Source of the DNA: Amia ocellicauda
Taxonomy: Eukaryota > Chordata > Actinopteri > Amiiformes > Amiidae
DNA: 64,000 nt
Assembly: GCF_036373705.1 (NCBI RefSeq)
Contig: NC_089863.1
Coordinates: forward strand, 26,075,727-26,139,726
Direction of reading: 5' to 3'
A model generated the notes under the pieces. The model was not told where the DNA came from. It worked only from the letters and a program-made list of their open reading frames with translations, and made no database searches. A program made the position numbers and the translations under genes. Positions within the stretch are counted from its first letter, which is position 1, and each line of letters begins with the position of its first letter. Positions 24,188 through 36,868 of the stretch are shown one piece after another.

Positions 24188-26466
24188 GTCAGCGATGCTT
24201 ATTCCGACACACTTACCGAGCGATGCACAAACAGCACAGAAGCAGGTCGTGTGACGTTCAGTCAACCCTGGCACATCCCTCCGTCTCTCCAAGCCGAGGC
24301 ACTTGTTGCTCGTGTTATATGTCGTATGTTACATGCATATCGCTAGGTATGTGAGCATGCATGTGTCGGAATTGACTGGACCAGCCTCTGTGAATGAGAG
24401 TGGATTTGGGTAGTCTGTGGCAGCGAATAAGCGTAATTGCTGCTGACTATTGGACATATTTGCATGTTTTGGGGTTTTTGATTCATGTGTATCTATGGAA
24501 TTACCTATTTATAATGTATTTTATATCTCTATATGTGTGTGTGTATGCATTGTGTTTATATGTGTATATGAGCATATATATATGATTGTTGCTCAGCATT
24601 TTTAAACAATAGATACAAATACACACACATATTTGAAACCTAACCTAAACACAAATCGGTAGATTTCTCGCTTGCACACCTTTTTACAAGTGTGTGTGTG
24701 TGTGTAGACCGAAGGTGAGTGTCAGTTTCACAGTTTGAACAGCGTCTCCTATCAGCTTGTCTTGTTGTTTTGTAGCCGGGGGGGATTGAGTCTCAATTCC
24801 CAGCATCATTTGTGTGTTTTTTCTTAATAGAATTACTATTTGTTAACTTAGTTAGGAAGCATTACCATTCTGGAAGGCAGTCAATTGCCCACACTGTGCT
24901 GCTGTACTGAAGGCTCTAGAAAGACCGTGTTTTCCTCTGGGCGTGTGCTCCCATATCTCCACTGATACAGCGCAGACCGGGATCCATGCTGGGAGTACGA
25001 ATGAAAAGACAACCAGTTGATTCTGGATTCAGAGAGAGAAAACTGGAGTGGTACTGTTGCGGCTTTCTAATCGAGAAAGTACGTTTGTTTTGATATTCGT
25101 GTGTTATTTCCAACGTTTTGCAGGGGAAGTAACTATAGGGTCGTTTGAACGCATCTCTTTCAATCCTATTCCTATTCTCTTCGCTTCCACGTATTGATTG
25201 AGTGTTCAGCTTTGTTAAAACAAGCTCGAAGGCTGCTGAGGAATATAAAAGACGTCTCGCAGAACTTGTCACAATGGCTCGGCTTGCACATACATTGCTC
25301 TTGAGTTGAAGGATTCATGGACAAATTCTGCCTGAGCTGGCGTAGATTAAGGCTGTAATATTAATATTAATAATGTGAATCCATGCAACCTGGGAGAAAC
25401 TGAAACTGCTGATGAAAAATGGGGCGCTGTGGAGAAGAGGAAGATGGTTCTCTTAAAGGTGGAAAATGCAATGTATACCATTCAGTGCTAATCGTTTGCT
25501 TATTATGTAAACCCTACAGGAAAGAGTGACCATTACTAATGTCCGCCATGCTGGTCATGTGACCAAGGTTCTGGTCAAAGCAGAAATACCAGTTCTCCAT
25601 TTTTCTTCATTTTCTATTTCAGTCTGTCCATCCACTCCCCCATGTAGTTGGAAGTGGAAACCGGGTACAGCCCTAGGTGAAGAACAGGAAGAACAAAGCC
25701 AAACAAATACACAATGGCAGAGGAAAACCAGGGTGTGCCAAAACCTGACGTTGGTGGTCATCCTAACACATTGTGTAATCTATTCAACGGGTGCAATGTC
25801 TGTCTCTCTCCTCCCCCCGACTGCCGCTTCTGCCTGCTTCCCTCTCAACATCGACAACCCCACTCCGAACGCAGCTTTGATGGTTATGTAACAGGGAGTT
25901 GCACGCTCTCCAGTTGGCCGGCAGTCGCATCCTTCGTCTTATTAGTGTCGGCACCAAAGCGGCAGCACCTCATTAGCAATATGGGTTCCTTGGCTGTCTT
26001 TATATGCTGGTTAAAATCAGTGATGGTCCGATGGTGTTACGATCTGTTTTAAGATGAAGGGTCACCATTTTAGGGCGTTTTTTGGTGCATTCTGTATTCA
26101 AACTCAACAATTCCTGCTTTGGGACCCATGTTGATTATGTTTTGTGGTTTGTATGTATGTGTGTGTGTTCAATTTCTATTCCCACATAAAGCAAGACTAT
26201 TGAAAACCGCCACCGGCCTACTTGCAGAAGCAGGGAACTCCTTGAATACAGCCAGCTCAACCTCTCCTGCAATTTGTGTTTCTTGCACACCCACACAAGT
26301 TTCCCAGGCTCCTCCGTCCTAACAAAGGCCGTTGCTTGATTAGGACTGAAAAACAAACCCAGAACTCCCGTAGTGGTTGAACCAGTATAAAACACGGTTT
26401 GGGGTTCACAGATTGTGGGCTACGTCAATGCTTAACTGTGACCATGATTTCTCCAACCACATAAGA

Positions 26467-26597
26467 CAGGGATTCCTGGCTTTTGTTCCAGCCGAGCTCA
26501 CAATTACTTAATTGAGCCTTATAATTTAATTGATAGTTCAATTAAGCAATTAAGAGCTCAGCTAGAACAAAAACCAGCAGGACGGGGGGCATCCCTG
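26467..26597. mobile_element. hAT-like MITE copy (131 bp) with 8-bp duplication
   Basis: Begins CAGGGATTCCTGG and ends GGGGCATCCCTG, an imperfect terminal inverted repeat. The interior is a near palindrome around TTACTTAATTGAGCC and CAATTAAGCAATTAAGAGCTC. Flanks are ACATAAGA (26459-26466) and ACATAACA (26598-26605), matching 7 of 8. Confidence 0.8.
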
Positions 26598-27165
26598 ACA
26601 TAACAACTACAGATTCCAGATGAAGGGAAAAATAAAAGCGAGGGACAGGATTGAGGCACCAAAACTGAATATATGGACTATGACATTTCAGGAGGCCTTG
26701 CCTCCAATCAATGTCTAGATCTGGTTCTTCTTTCCCATCATATAACTAGACAGGAGCCCTGTTTGAAAGTTTCTGAATGTAAGAAGGGCAGGGGATTCCC
26801 AAATGTTCCTGTTTTATATAAGCCATTGTTTTTAAAGCACTACAAACTTGGAAGAGAATCCCTAAGCACTCTGCGCGAGAAGCAACTGAGTCATTATTTG
26901 CTGGGCTAGTCTCTCAAGCTGTTGTTTTGGTGATGGATGGGCTAAGGCACATATGATGCAGGGATGATTAATACGGCACTGAAAACAAACAAGACTTAGA
27001 CTCAAATGAACATCAAAGCCCAGCGCGGCAAAGAATTCCCACAGACAGCAGCACGCCCTCCCCCCCAGATCAAATCAACAAAATGGGGGCGTAAAAAAAG
27101 AATGGCAAGAATTGATGGAGCTGAAGCCTACAACAATTAACCCCTTGCTCCATGCTTAGCAGTCT

Positions 27166-27322
<157 letters not shown>

Positions 27323-27385
27323 TTGGTGTTTTAATATTGAACATGTTCTCTGTGGAAGTCCCATTTCCACTTCAGTCAATCTTGA

Positions 27386-27817
<432 letters not shown>

Positions 27818-28176
27818 GTGCGGTTGGCCGGAGGAACCCCCCGTGGAACTCCGGGAAAGAGGGAGAATGAAGGGAGTTCCTCAAGTATTCCACTTCCTGA
27901 AGAATGTCCAAAAATCCAAAAAAGGTGGGAGGTGAAGGACTCTAAAATAACATCTCTTTGGGTTAACAATAGGAGACAGGCCTCCCTCAAACTCTATCCT
28001 ACAGACTCCCCGTGTCCTCTCTTCGGGTTTTCCATCGAGCTCTCAGCTCTTTCAGTCGGTCCCTTCAGGGGAGCCGTGTATTTCTTTAATCAGACCCTCT
28101 TTTTTTGTTCTGTTTTGTTTTTTATCGCTCTCTGCTCTTAAGCAGCAGATTTCGACTGGCAGTGTGCGCTGGGAAG

Positions 28177-28182
28177 AATAAA
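28177..28182 (+). terminator. Polyadenylation signal AATAAA, cortexin gene
   Basis: Canonical AATAAA about 360 nt after the cortexin stop codon, the first on this strand. It implies a short 3' UTR ending near 28200. Confidence 0.6.
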
Positions 28183-28194
28183 AAGTCACAAACA

Positions 28195-28310
28195 ACTAAA
28201 TCTAATTAAGCAAGCTAGTAGTTCTGGCAAGCGTTTAATTAAGTAGCTGGGCAATCAGTTGGAACAGAAACCGGAAGACACTGGGGGAATCCCCCTCGAG
28301 GACCAAGTCC
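28195..28310. mobile_element. Degenerate hAT-like MITE relic
   Basis: Contains TCTAATTAAGCAAG, TTTAATTAAGTAGC, CAGTTGGAACAGAAACC and GAGGACCAAG, which are family words in order, but the termini are not clear. It lies immediately after the cortexin polyadenylation signal. Confidence 0.5.
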
Positions 28311-31204
28311 GGGAAGCAATGGCCAAGCTAGAAATTAAAAGCTGGGGGGTGTTTGAAGCTACAATGTAAAAGACCCATGATCCAGTAGACACTGTGATGT
28401 ATTTCCAGATATAGTGGGCAATTTAGAATGGATGTGGTGTGAGGAGCAATCGTTCTCCAGGTGGTAGACCTAGCCGCTGATGGGCCCAGGGTCTTGTGGG
28501 CTTGCGAGAGAACATCAGTCTTTTCCCCATTTCCTTCCCCGTTCCCTGCTTCACTCATTTTGGCATTCGCGCCAGTTGAACCTGGATTTCCTGGATCACA
28601 AATCTACCCAGCCTCCCTACAGACAGCCCCTGTCCTTTCCTGAAGACTGTGGAAGCTCCCCGCCCCCCAGTCCAAGGTGCAGGATGAAGGCCACAGTCCG
28701 GGCTGTCGCTACTCCCTGACTGGTCCCACTGCACCATCACCTGAAGGTTGCAGAGAGGAGTGTGTGGGGGTGGGGGTGTCCCTGGTATGTAGAAAATGTT
28801 TGGCCACCACCTCTGATCACTAAAACTTCAGCTGGCTTGGACTCCTCCGGCAAGGGGCATGATCTTGCCTGGAAGCCCCACCATGGCCGTGTTTCTCACC
28901 AGGACCTCTGGCGGTGACCATCGAGGGCCCATTCTGAAATCCTGCAGCGATCTGACGAAGACCATCGCATGCTTTCAAGCGGAGATGGGTGAGACGCCAG
29001 TTTCTGCTGGTCTGGGACGCGATGCAGTTGGTGCGAAGCATTGAATGATTGGCGGAGGCATTGAGAAACAGAACGGGGCACAGACAAAGAAAACGGCAAA
29101 GACACAATCCCGTCATGGGCTCGTGAAGCCGACCAGGACTGCCCCGAGCGGCACATCCAAGTGGCCTTTCTTGTGAGTACAGGTGACGAAACTTTCCACG
29201 ATGGTGTAAAACGCACAGAGACGGGAGAGAGAGGGCGACAGAGACACTGTATATTCAGAGTTTCAATGTTTACATGTTTTCTAAAATCTATTGTCCACGA
29301 ACCTCTTATGGTGACCAGAGGGGGAGCTGTGGTCTCCTTTCAGTCCTGTCCGCTCCACTGGACAGCGGGAGGGACCAAGAGGGATTTGGGTGGCTTGTGT
29401 GTGGTCTGGGGTAACCCTCTGCACATTTACCCCGGTACCGCCGGATCTGGGCACTTGGAACATGGTTTTCCGTCGGCATCCGCAGTGTGGCGTTTATACT
29501 GGTTCAGTTTCACTGTGCTTTACTACCACTGTGCCATTGGGAATCCCACGATCCATATTCCCAACGCATGTTTCTGAATGCTAGTCCAGGATTTGTTCTC
29601 GTGGTCCAGCCTAGTGAAGCACAGTGAAGGCACGTTGAGCCCACAGTGAGTCGTTGTTAGAAACTATGTTAAAAGTGCCAAAATCCTACAGGGAATGCAC
29701 CTCGGCTAGGGAGCGAGCGGATCGCCTGCACTTTGGCTTTATTCTGATCTTCTCAGAGGAGGGGGAGGGAGGAGCGATGCTGACAGAGGTGATTAAAGCT
29801 TTAAACTGAAGGGGAGACTCCAGTATTTGGGGTGGTGAAAAAGGCCAGGCCGGATTTTGACCACCGAAAATATGTCGCGCTAAAGAGACACGATAGAATA
29901 ACAGCCTTATGTACAGTTGTGCTATCAGAAATAACCAGGGTTAGTAACTAGGTAAAAGATCAAACAAATTGTCCAAAATTTGACCTTAACACATGTTTGT
30001 TCTTAATCCAACATTGCTTAATTTGATCAGACAACTGCGATTTACACCATTGATCTTCTGGACTTAAAAGCCGACGTTGGTGTCCATGTCTCGTTTTCAG
30101 GTCTACCTGATCACGTTAACAGCCGTTCTAAAGAGATTTTAATGACATTTCCATACCAATTATAGTTATTTCTGCACCAAATTTAGAAACTCGATATGGC
30201 AAGAAAAGAATCTCTAGTCATATAAAACAATGATTGTCCTGCATTCATGTGTAGCGGTCTCTCGTAATGTGAAGCCCTAAGATGTAGCTTACTTCGATCC
30301 CCTCTGCCCACTGTCTCTCTGTGCGGTACCTTGAATCACCAAAGTCGATGAATCATCTCCTTTGGGATCACCGCGGCATGTCTTCGCTTGCCCACACTCC
30401 TCCTAGCGAATCAGAATAACGGCAGGATGGCTTGGTGGGAGCAGCTCGGGTCTTTTAGTTGTCCCAGGTCAGTGCAGGGGTGCAGTGGCGAGTGGGGTTG
30501 AGTAGCAATGGGTCAAACTGACAGTCCAGATTCCCCCCCACCCCCCATCATATAGATACTAGATGTTATTACAGTGTAAAACTACCTAGGGCGTTCTTAT
30601 TGAAACCCTAACGAATGTCGCCCTTAAGCAGGTTCGGCAAGTTCTTTCCGTCAGCGTATCTTGTTTTTCCTGGCAACCAAGCACTAGGAAAGAAAAGAAA
30701 GAAGAAAAAAAAAAAAAAGAGATCTGATCGAGATTATTATCCGTGTGCAATGCAGACCTTTCTGCGGCTTTTCAGAAGCTCACGTTTCCCATCCTGGGTG
30801 GACGCCAGCCCGGGTTGCTTGAGTGCGGTCCCCCTTTTTCGACGTCGTCTGCAACCCCTTGCCTTGCTCACTCAACCCACTTCGTTAACTAGATGCCTTA
30901 CAAAGTAGCTTGTTTACAGTACGTAGCTGGCGATTAGCAGCCAAGCCGTCACCGGGACGCCACTCTGGGGTTTCTCTCGGCTGTCCGCCGTTTGGCACCG
31001 CAGGAGACGCCCCAGAGACATTGCACTGTACAGTTGCAGCCATGTTGGCCCAGCAGTTTGGCGGGTCGCCCAGGAGGAGGCGATAAAGAAAGTATAACCA
31101 AGTCTGAAGGGTGTGGACAGGTTTCGACTGCAACTGTCTAGTTCACGGTGGTGGCATGCACTCAATGGGCTTTTATTATGGTGAACGGTGGTCTTTACTG
31201 TTAA

Positions 31205-31205
<1 letters not shown>

Positions 31206-31240
<35 letters not shown>
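31206..31240. repeat. (CA)n microsatellite
   Basis: About 17 CA units. Confidence 0.9.
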
Positions 31241-31242
<2 letters not shown>

Positions 31243-33135
31243 ATGTTTTTCTTGTCACGCAGAGTGCGTTTGCACGTTCTGCCCGTGTCCTGGCGCCAGG
31301 TGGCGGCAACAGGATGCCTTTGCACTTTTGCACACTCTGTTTTGATGTTGAAAGACTCCCTTCCGCCCCGATCTGATCGTCATCAGCACTCGTTGTAGGA
31401 CTTTCTCCCTCAGCCCTTGACTTTCTATGGTCCAGCCTATTCTCAATCTGTAGTACTTTTGCAGGTGTTTCTTTTTGTTTCGGTCTTTCCTTTTGTTTTT
31501 ATAATAAAACATATTCTTGAATTAGTGGGACTCGCCTTTTTTTTTTATTCCCCCGCCCCTCCCTTCCTGCTCTGGGGTGTTTGTGTATCTGTGCGATTTC
31601 ATGTTATTAATTTCTCACTTGCTGCGTTCTCTCGTTTCATGCTCCGACAGTGTCTCCGTGGTTCCTGTGGAACCCTCACTTTAAACCACATTCACATTCC
31701 ATCTGCCCCCCCAGGTGTCATGAATCAGGTGCCCTGACCTCCCAGCAATCATAAGAGAGAAATAAAAAAATTATTTCAGAGCGTGCATTAGATATCTATC
31801 TTTTACAGAGCTTTGCGAACACATGAAAATGACGGACAGTTCAGCTGCATTCTGGGCTCTGAACCGGCCGGGACAATGGGAACAATCTGACAAATGTAAA
31901 TACCAGCAAATTGCATTTTATAATCTGGCTCAGGCCCCAGCTAGAGAGAAGTGGGTGGGGGGGAGGGAGTCTTTTACGGATGGTTTGGCATTATCCTTTT
32001 TGACAGTAAGCCCCGCTGGTGGAATACTGTAAACTCTGGCAGGGCAGAACTGCAACAGATTTGTAAGTCAGCTCAAGAACGGGCCAAGAAAACAGCGGGC
32101 GCCGAGATACTGTAATCCGGCTGGCACTGGGGCCACGCCAGGCAGCGAGAGGACGGCGGTTTTGGTCGGTGCCCGCAATTGCCATGAAGGCATACAAGTG
32201 ACCATGACAGTATGTGATGAATTAAGGGTGTCTAGCCATTGTGTTGCCATTGCCCTAGTTGGGGTCTTAGGCGTAGGTTTAGGGAGGCACTCATCTCTCC
32301 CCCAATATTGGAATTTTGTCCCCTTCAATCAGAGGACCACACCCTTACACTTTATGAAATACACATTCATTGATAGATGCCGTTTATGAGGTGTACAACA
32401 CAAACCCACCCACACACACACACCTTTACACATTTTGTATAATGATTGTACATAATGAATAAGTCCCAGAATCTGATGTTTTGTTTTGTGTTTTAATGCA
32501 AAGATTGTGAAAAGGGAATGATCGAGTTCCGGTTGGATCTTTAGACCTGCACTGGAAATGGGGAACAAGGCAGAGAGATAAAAACCTCAAATCCAATTCA
32601 TAAATAATTACATCAGCGAGCAACGCAAATCCTGCTCGGTATTTAACCTACACCGTCGCATTAAACTCCAGTCCTAGTTGGCCAACAGATGAAATGACCA
32701 CCGAGTCGGTTCTGCCCCACTCTGGGTCGTGGAAGCGCAGTGTGCGCAATCACACGGGACGAGGAGACGGCAGAAGTACTCCGACCACTGGGTAATTGCG
32801 CTGACATAATGCTGTTTGTCCCAGGGTCTCAAAATAGCTCAACATTTAGAGGAGTTGCGGACAGAATGCGTGGGTCATTACACTTGCTGCAACGTTATGC
32901 AACAAGACTTGCTTGTGGAAGCCAGTGCAATCTAAAGCATATATTACTACTTGCACAATGAGAGAACGACAGAGAGAGAGAGAGAGAGAGAATGAAACGA
33001 AGCCAGAGAGATGCTAGGCTGCTTCATATCCTAGTTAGTCTGGTCTCTACCTTAAGCCCTGTCGCATCACAGACTCCTGCAAATAGCTCCCTCACGACAC
33101 AAGCACCAGTCCGTGTCTGAGTAGAGCTGGTTTGA

Positions 33136-33167
<32 letters not shown>

Positions 33168-33207
33168 CCACCACCACCACTTTTCCCTTGCCGATTTTCA
33201 ACATCTC

Positions 33208-33221
33208 GTTGCCATGGAAAC
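33208..33221. promoter_or_regulatory. Near-consensus RFX X-box
   Basis: GTTGCCATGGAAAC differs from the palindromic RFX X-box GTTGCCATGGCAAC by one base. It is flanked by TC and GGGA low-complexity tracts and followed by CTCTAAATAG. No gene start was recognised next to it, so it could be a distal element; function is inferred from the motif only. Confidence 0.4.
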
Positions 33222-34667
33222 TCCTCTAAATAGACTCTGGTAACACCACTGTCTGTCACCTGCACCAGCCGCGTCCAGCGAAGGAGGGAGGGAGGGAGGG
33301 CAGGGAAAAGAAGTGATAGATATACAAAGAAAAGAAGACAAAAAACAATCCTGGAGAAATACTGGGAAATTCTTCCAAAAAGGCCAGTTTCTAGTTCAGG
33401 CAGAATGGCCTCTTAACTCTCTACCTGCTTCACCTTTCCAGTTCCTCCCAGAGGTGTTCTATAGGCTTTTTCTTGGTCTGTTTTTAATGCTCTGATTATC
33501 TACTGTACTGAGCAATCCACTTAAATTGATATTTAACTAGACGAGGCAGCAAACCCCACTGTACGATAGACGAAAAAATTAAAAATGTAAAATATCGGCT
33601 GATTGCACACCGAACTCGACGTGCATGCCAAACAAAGACGAGGAATTAATCCATAGGCCTGTTTCCTACACCTCCGTATGCCCAATCCTGTCAGGCCCTG
33701 CTGTACGTAGACGCAGAATAAAGTGCAAGAGAACAGGGGGAGAAAAAGGTGGGAGAGAGGGAAAGTGAGCTGGGAATAAAGCACAGGAGACGTAGGAGGA
33801 GGAAGAAGGGGGAAAGGGGGAGCATGAAAAAGGAGAATAAAAGAGCGTACTCAACCTGTACCCTTTCCACGGTGTTGATAAAGGCGATACGAGTGAATGG
33901 CTCCAAACAGACAAAAAGGGCACCGCTTTCACATTTTCACTTATCTGGTCATGGCAGACTAAGCCCCCTCCCCTCTCTCCCTACCGCCGCCATGTGCTTT
34001 GTGTCGGCAGCAACTCTGTAGGGCAGCCGTGTCTGTCAGATCGACACAATAACATGTTTTTGGAAAATCAGGAACACAGGCCGGGGCATTTGGAAATAGC
34101 AAGCGGGAGAAAGAGCAAGTCGTGGACTGTGTTCGGGGCGGCAGACAGAATCCAGGACCTTGGACACACTGAGTTTGAAATACATTGGATTAGTGCAGGC
34201 AGCCGGACACGATGAGGAAGTTTTAATGGTGGAGGCCCAGGGGCAGCCCAAGAGGTCTCTGGTTCCATCCGTGAAAATCTGAGCTATTTACCACCTTAAT
34301 TGTTATTTCCCTATCCCTACACATTGTACTGTTACCTTTTATTGGAGTTGCCCGACGCCTTTCTAAATGGTGACTCACACTCAAAAAGATCTTTGTTTAA
34401 AGCTTGCAAAATTCAGATCCTGTTGTTTCGTTTCGCTGGCTTCCTCTTCCAGTTGAGCCCGATCAACTAATTAGATACGTAATGGTTCTGAAAAGGGTTG
34501 GATGTTATCTTGTAGTGTACCTCGAGTCAACATAATGTTCAGGCCACCAGCTTGCAAGAGATCTTCCAGCAATTGCGTTTAATTGATACAATAACTGCAT
34601 TTATGAGGTATTTGAGACTTTCAGTGGGTGTCAAAATCAAAAGGGACCCCTGAAGGCCTAACTACAC

Positions 34668-34944
34668 CAGTGGTACCCAAACATGGTCCTGTGGAGCCCC
34701 CACCCAGTAAGGTTTGTCAGTGACCCTAAAGCGCAAATTTTCGACAGACTGGGACCACGGAAGTTAGACAAATTAAGCAATTAACGTGTTCAATTAAGGG
34801 AATTCTGGTCTGGGCTGAAGAAGGTAGTTCATTTTCTTTATACCAAATCACCTACTTAATTGAGCACATTGAAATGGTTAATTAAAGGTGACCTATAAAA
34901 CCTGTTGGATAGGGGCCCTGGGGGACTGGGTTTGGGCAGCACTG
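34668..34944. mobile_element. hAT-like MITE (277 bp) with perfect 8-bp target duplication
   Basis: Left end CAGTGGTACCCAAAC and right end GTTTGGGCAGCACTG are imperfect inverted repeats. The flanks AACTACAC (34660-34667) and AACTACAC (34945-34952) are identical 8-mers. The interior is AT-rich with AATTAAGCAATTAA and ACTTAATTGAGC words. No coding capacity. The 8-bp duplication and CAGTG terminus point to mobilisation by an hAT transposase. Confidence 0.88.
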
Positions 34945-34952
34945 AACTACAC

Positions 34953-35575
34953 ACATAAAAGTAGGAACATTGAGCCTGGAAGTGACTGCGATTTGCACTT
35001 CGTCGGTTTTCGATGTCACTCTCGCTGTTTGACAGCACAGCAAGCCCCCGCTCTCACACCGGCGTCCCAGCGGCTTCTGGAATGAGTCTCGTCTATATCT
35101 GGTTACCAAAAGATGCGGTAAACGTTAGCCAGTCTAAAACCCGTGATCTGCACATTTACACTGAACACAGACGTCCTGCTGCTAGCCGACTTTGTGTTTG
35201 TCGTCCCCCCACTTTTTCACATTGAGGAGAATAAATGACAAATCACCGAAACATGGAAAGAACGAAAAAGAAAAACCAAAAAGCTCGCCTTTAAGGATCG
35301 CATTACTCTCACTGTGTGTAGTGACAGGGCAATGAATCCAGACGAGCCTAAGGCTAAAATTATTCAATTTTCTAGCTGCATCTACATCAAATCCCCACTG
35401 AAATTAAGCCATCCGCCACTTCGTCTACATCCCCAAGCTTTGATGAGGAACTGGGACTCGGGGGAACGAGGTTGATTTTGAGACGCGTACAGAAGTGTGT
35501 AAAGGAAATAAGGTATAACATTTGATTTGTTGGGTGGTTGAAAATAATATTTGACATCATGGAAAACGGCGAGTA
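34953..35575. other. Non-coding DNA between two MITEs
   Basis: No gene, repeat boundary or regulatory site could be supported in this stretch. Confidence 0.5.
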
Positions 35576-35856
35576 TTCACTCTAAGAAGTAACGGTTCTA
35601 ATAGGAACCTTTTTAGGGTTCCTGGGGTTGATACTGTGGACCTTGAAGGTTCTTATTAGAACCTTTTACCGAGGTTACTGGCAAACAAGGATCACTAAAG
35701 AACCTGAAATGGATCTTAAATCAACCGCGAGTCTAAGTGATCCCTTGTGATGACGACAGACCTCGCGGTTCTTAAACGAACCCTTTAATGAAAATAATCA
35801 AGAAGAACCCAAAGGTTCTAAATAGAACCGCTAAAGAACCTTCACTCTTTAGAATG
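35576..35856. mobile_element. MITE of the GGTTCT/AGAACC type
   Basis: The termini TTCACTCTAAGAAG and CTCTTTAGAATG are imperfect inverted repeats, each flanked outside by TA (35574-35575 and 35857-35858), as expected for Tc1/mariner-like mobilisation. The interior has many interleaved GGTTCT and AGAACC motifs in both orientations, a pattern common in fish MITEs. No coding capacity. Confidence 0.65.
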
Positions 35857-36008
35857 TAGGTGCTCTAATTCTACCTGTGCCTTTGATGGTTATCACCTAT
35901 AATTAATTTTCAACCGTAAGAGAAGTGATAAAATGCATTTTTGTGGGTCCAATCGGTAGTTTCTTGTTAAACAGTTTGGCAGAACAATACTTGTAGATAT
36001 TCATGTAC

Positions 36009-36113
36009 CTTTCCATTCAAACCACAGCATCTCTTCGGGAAATCCTTCAGGATCCACACACTGGTTACAAGCAGTTCTATTACCCAGGAAGAGGGCAGTC
36101 CTCTCACATCCAT
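36009..36113 (-). other. Orphan exon-like segment, 105 nt, strong splice sites
   Basis: On the - strand a long pyrimidine tract ends TTTCACTGCCTACTCCAG directly before 36113, and GGAAAG-GTACATG marks a good donor after 36009. The length is 35 codons. Two frames are open. The phase 1-1 frame reads GCERTALFLGNRTACNQCVD then PEGFPEEMLWFEWK. It has three cysteines and a possible N-glycosylation site (NRT), as in an extracellular module. I do not recognise the family and see no partner exons nearby, so this may be an exon of an unknown gene, a pseudo-exon or chance. Confidence 0.35.
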
Positions 36114-36495
36114 CTGGAGTAGGCAGTGAAATAGAGAGGAAAACAGACAATAATAAAAGTAGACCGTTTTGTATGACAGTGGCAGTGTGGGAAAATTCCA
36201 CAACTTAAGTCTTAAACTAGACACTTGTGTTTAGTCCCAAGATTGGTTTGAAAGCCTTGTTCCCTCCAAATGCAGTGGGTTCTCAGTTAAACTTGACAGT
36301 AACAAACCTTCACAGGACAATAGACAATAGGACAGCGTGTTCCTTGCACGGAAAGTTAATTAATCTCTCACACAGAATAAAATCAATGATTATATTAGAG
36401 ACGAGGCGACGTGAGAGACTTCTTTCCAAGAGAAATCGAACCGCACAGGATCAAACTTTACCTGTGAGTTGTAAACCACTCAGGGAAAGTTGGTG

Positions 36496-36497
<2 letters not shown>

Positions 36498-36541
<44 letters not shown>
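36498..36541. repeat. (CA)n microsatellite
   Basis: About 22 uninterrupted CA units. Confidence 0.92.
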
Positions 36542-36543
<2 letters not shown>

Positions 36544-36804
36544 CCTCCCGTCATTAGAAAACACGGATTGGCAGGATTAGTTCCCCATTTCCAGTCCCTG
36601 AGAAAAAGCAATTAACTTCGCTCTTGCCTCCACCGCCCCCCCACTCCTGTCTTTCATCTGTACACATTTCTATTCATCAGAGGGGTTTGTTGCAGCGAGC
36701 TGTTTGTGCACACTGACACTTCCCAAAATAGACACCTCCGCAGCCGGCCTTATTAAAGCAGCTAGTGGGGCGTAATGATTCGGAAAGCTAATTCAATTAA
36801 AGAA

Positions 36805-36808
36805 AAGG

Positions 36809-36859
<51 letters not shown>

Positions 36860-36868
36860 GTACTCCTT
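36805..36868. repeat. Inverted repeat enclosing a TA run (cruciform-prone)
   Basis: AAGGAGTACTA (36805-36815) and its exact complement TAGTACTCCTT (36858-36868) flank about 40 bp of alternating TA. A further TA run follows from 36870. Confidence 0.85.

Larger units (their letters stand above)
28311..34659. other. Intergenic interval, no gene recognised
   Basis: About 6.3 kb between the cortexin gene and a MITE. It holds a CA run (31206-31240), an A-rich tract (about 30690-30718), small GA and TC runs (32970-32992, 33144-33168) and a GGGA run (33283-33300). Several open frames of 60-140 codons on both strands show no recognisable domains and no convincing splice-bounded exons. Confidence 0.5.

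Noticed and set aside
28859-29216. Overlapping 60-106-codon frames on both strands near 28.9-29.2 kb, considered as a reverse-transcriptase scrap
   Set aside because: No conserved catalytic or structural motif could be pointed to in any frame.
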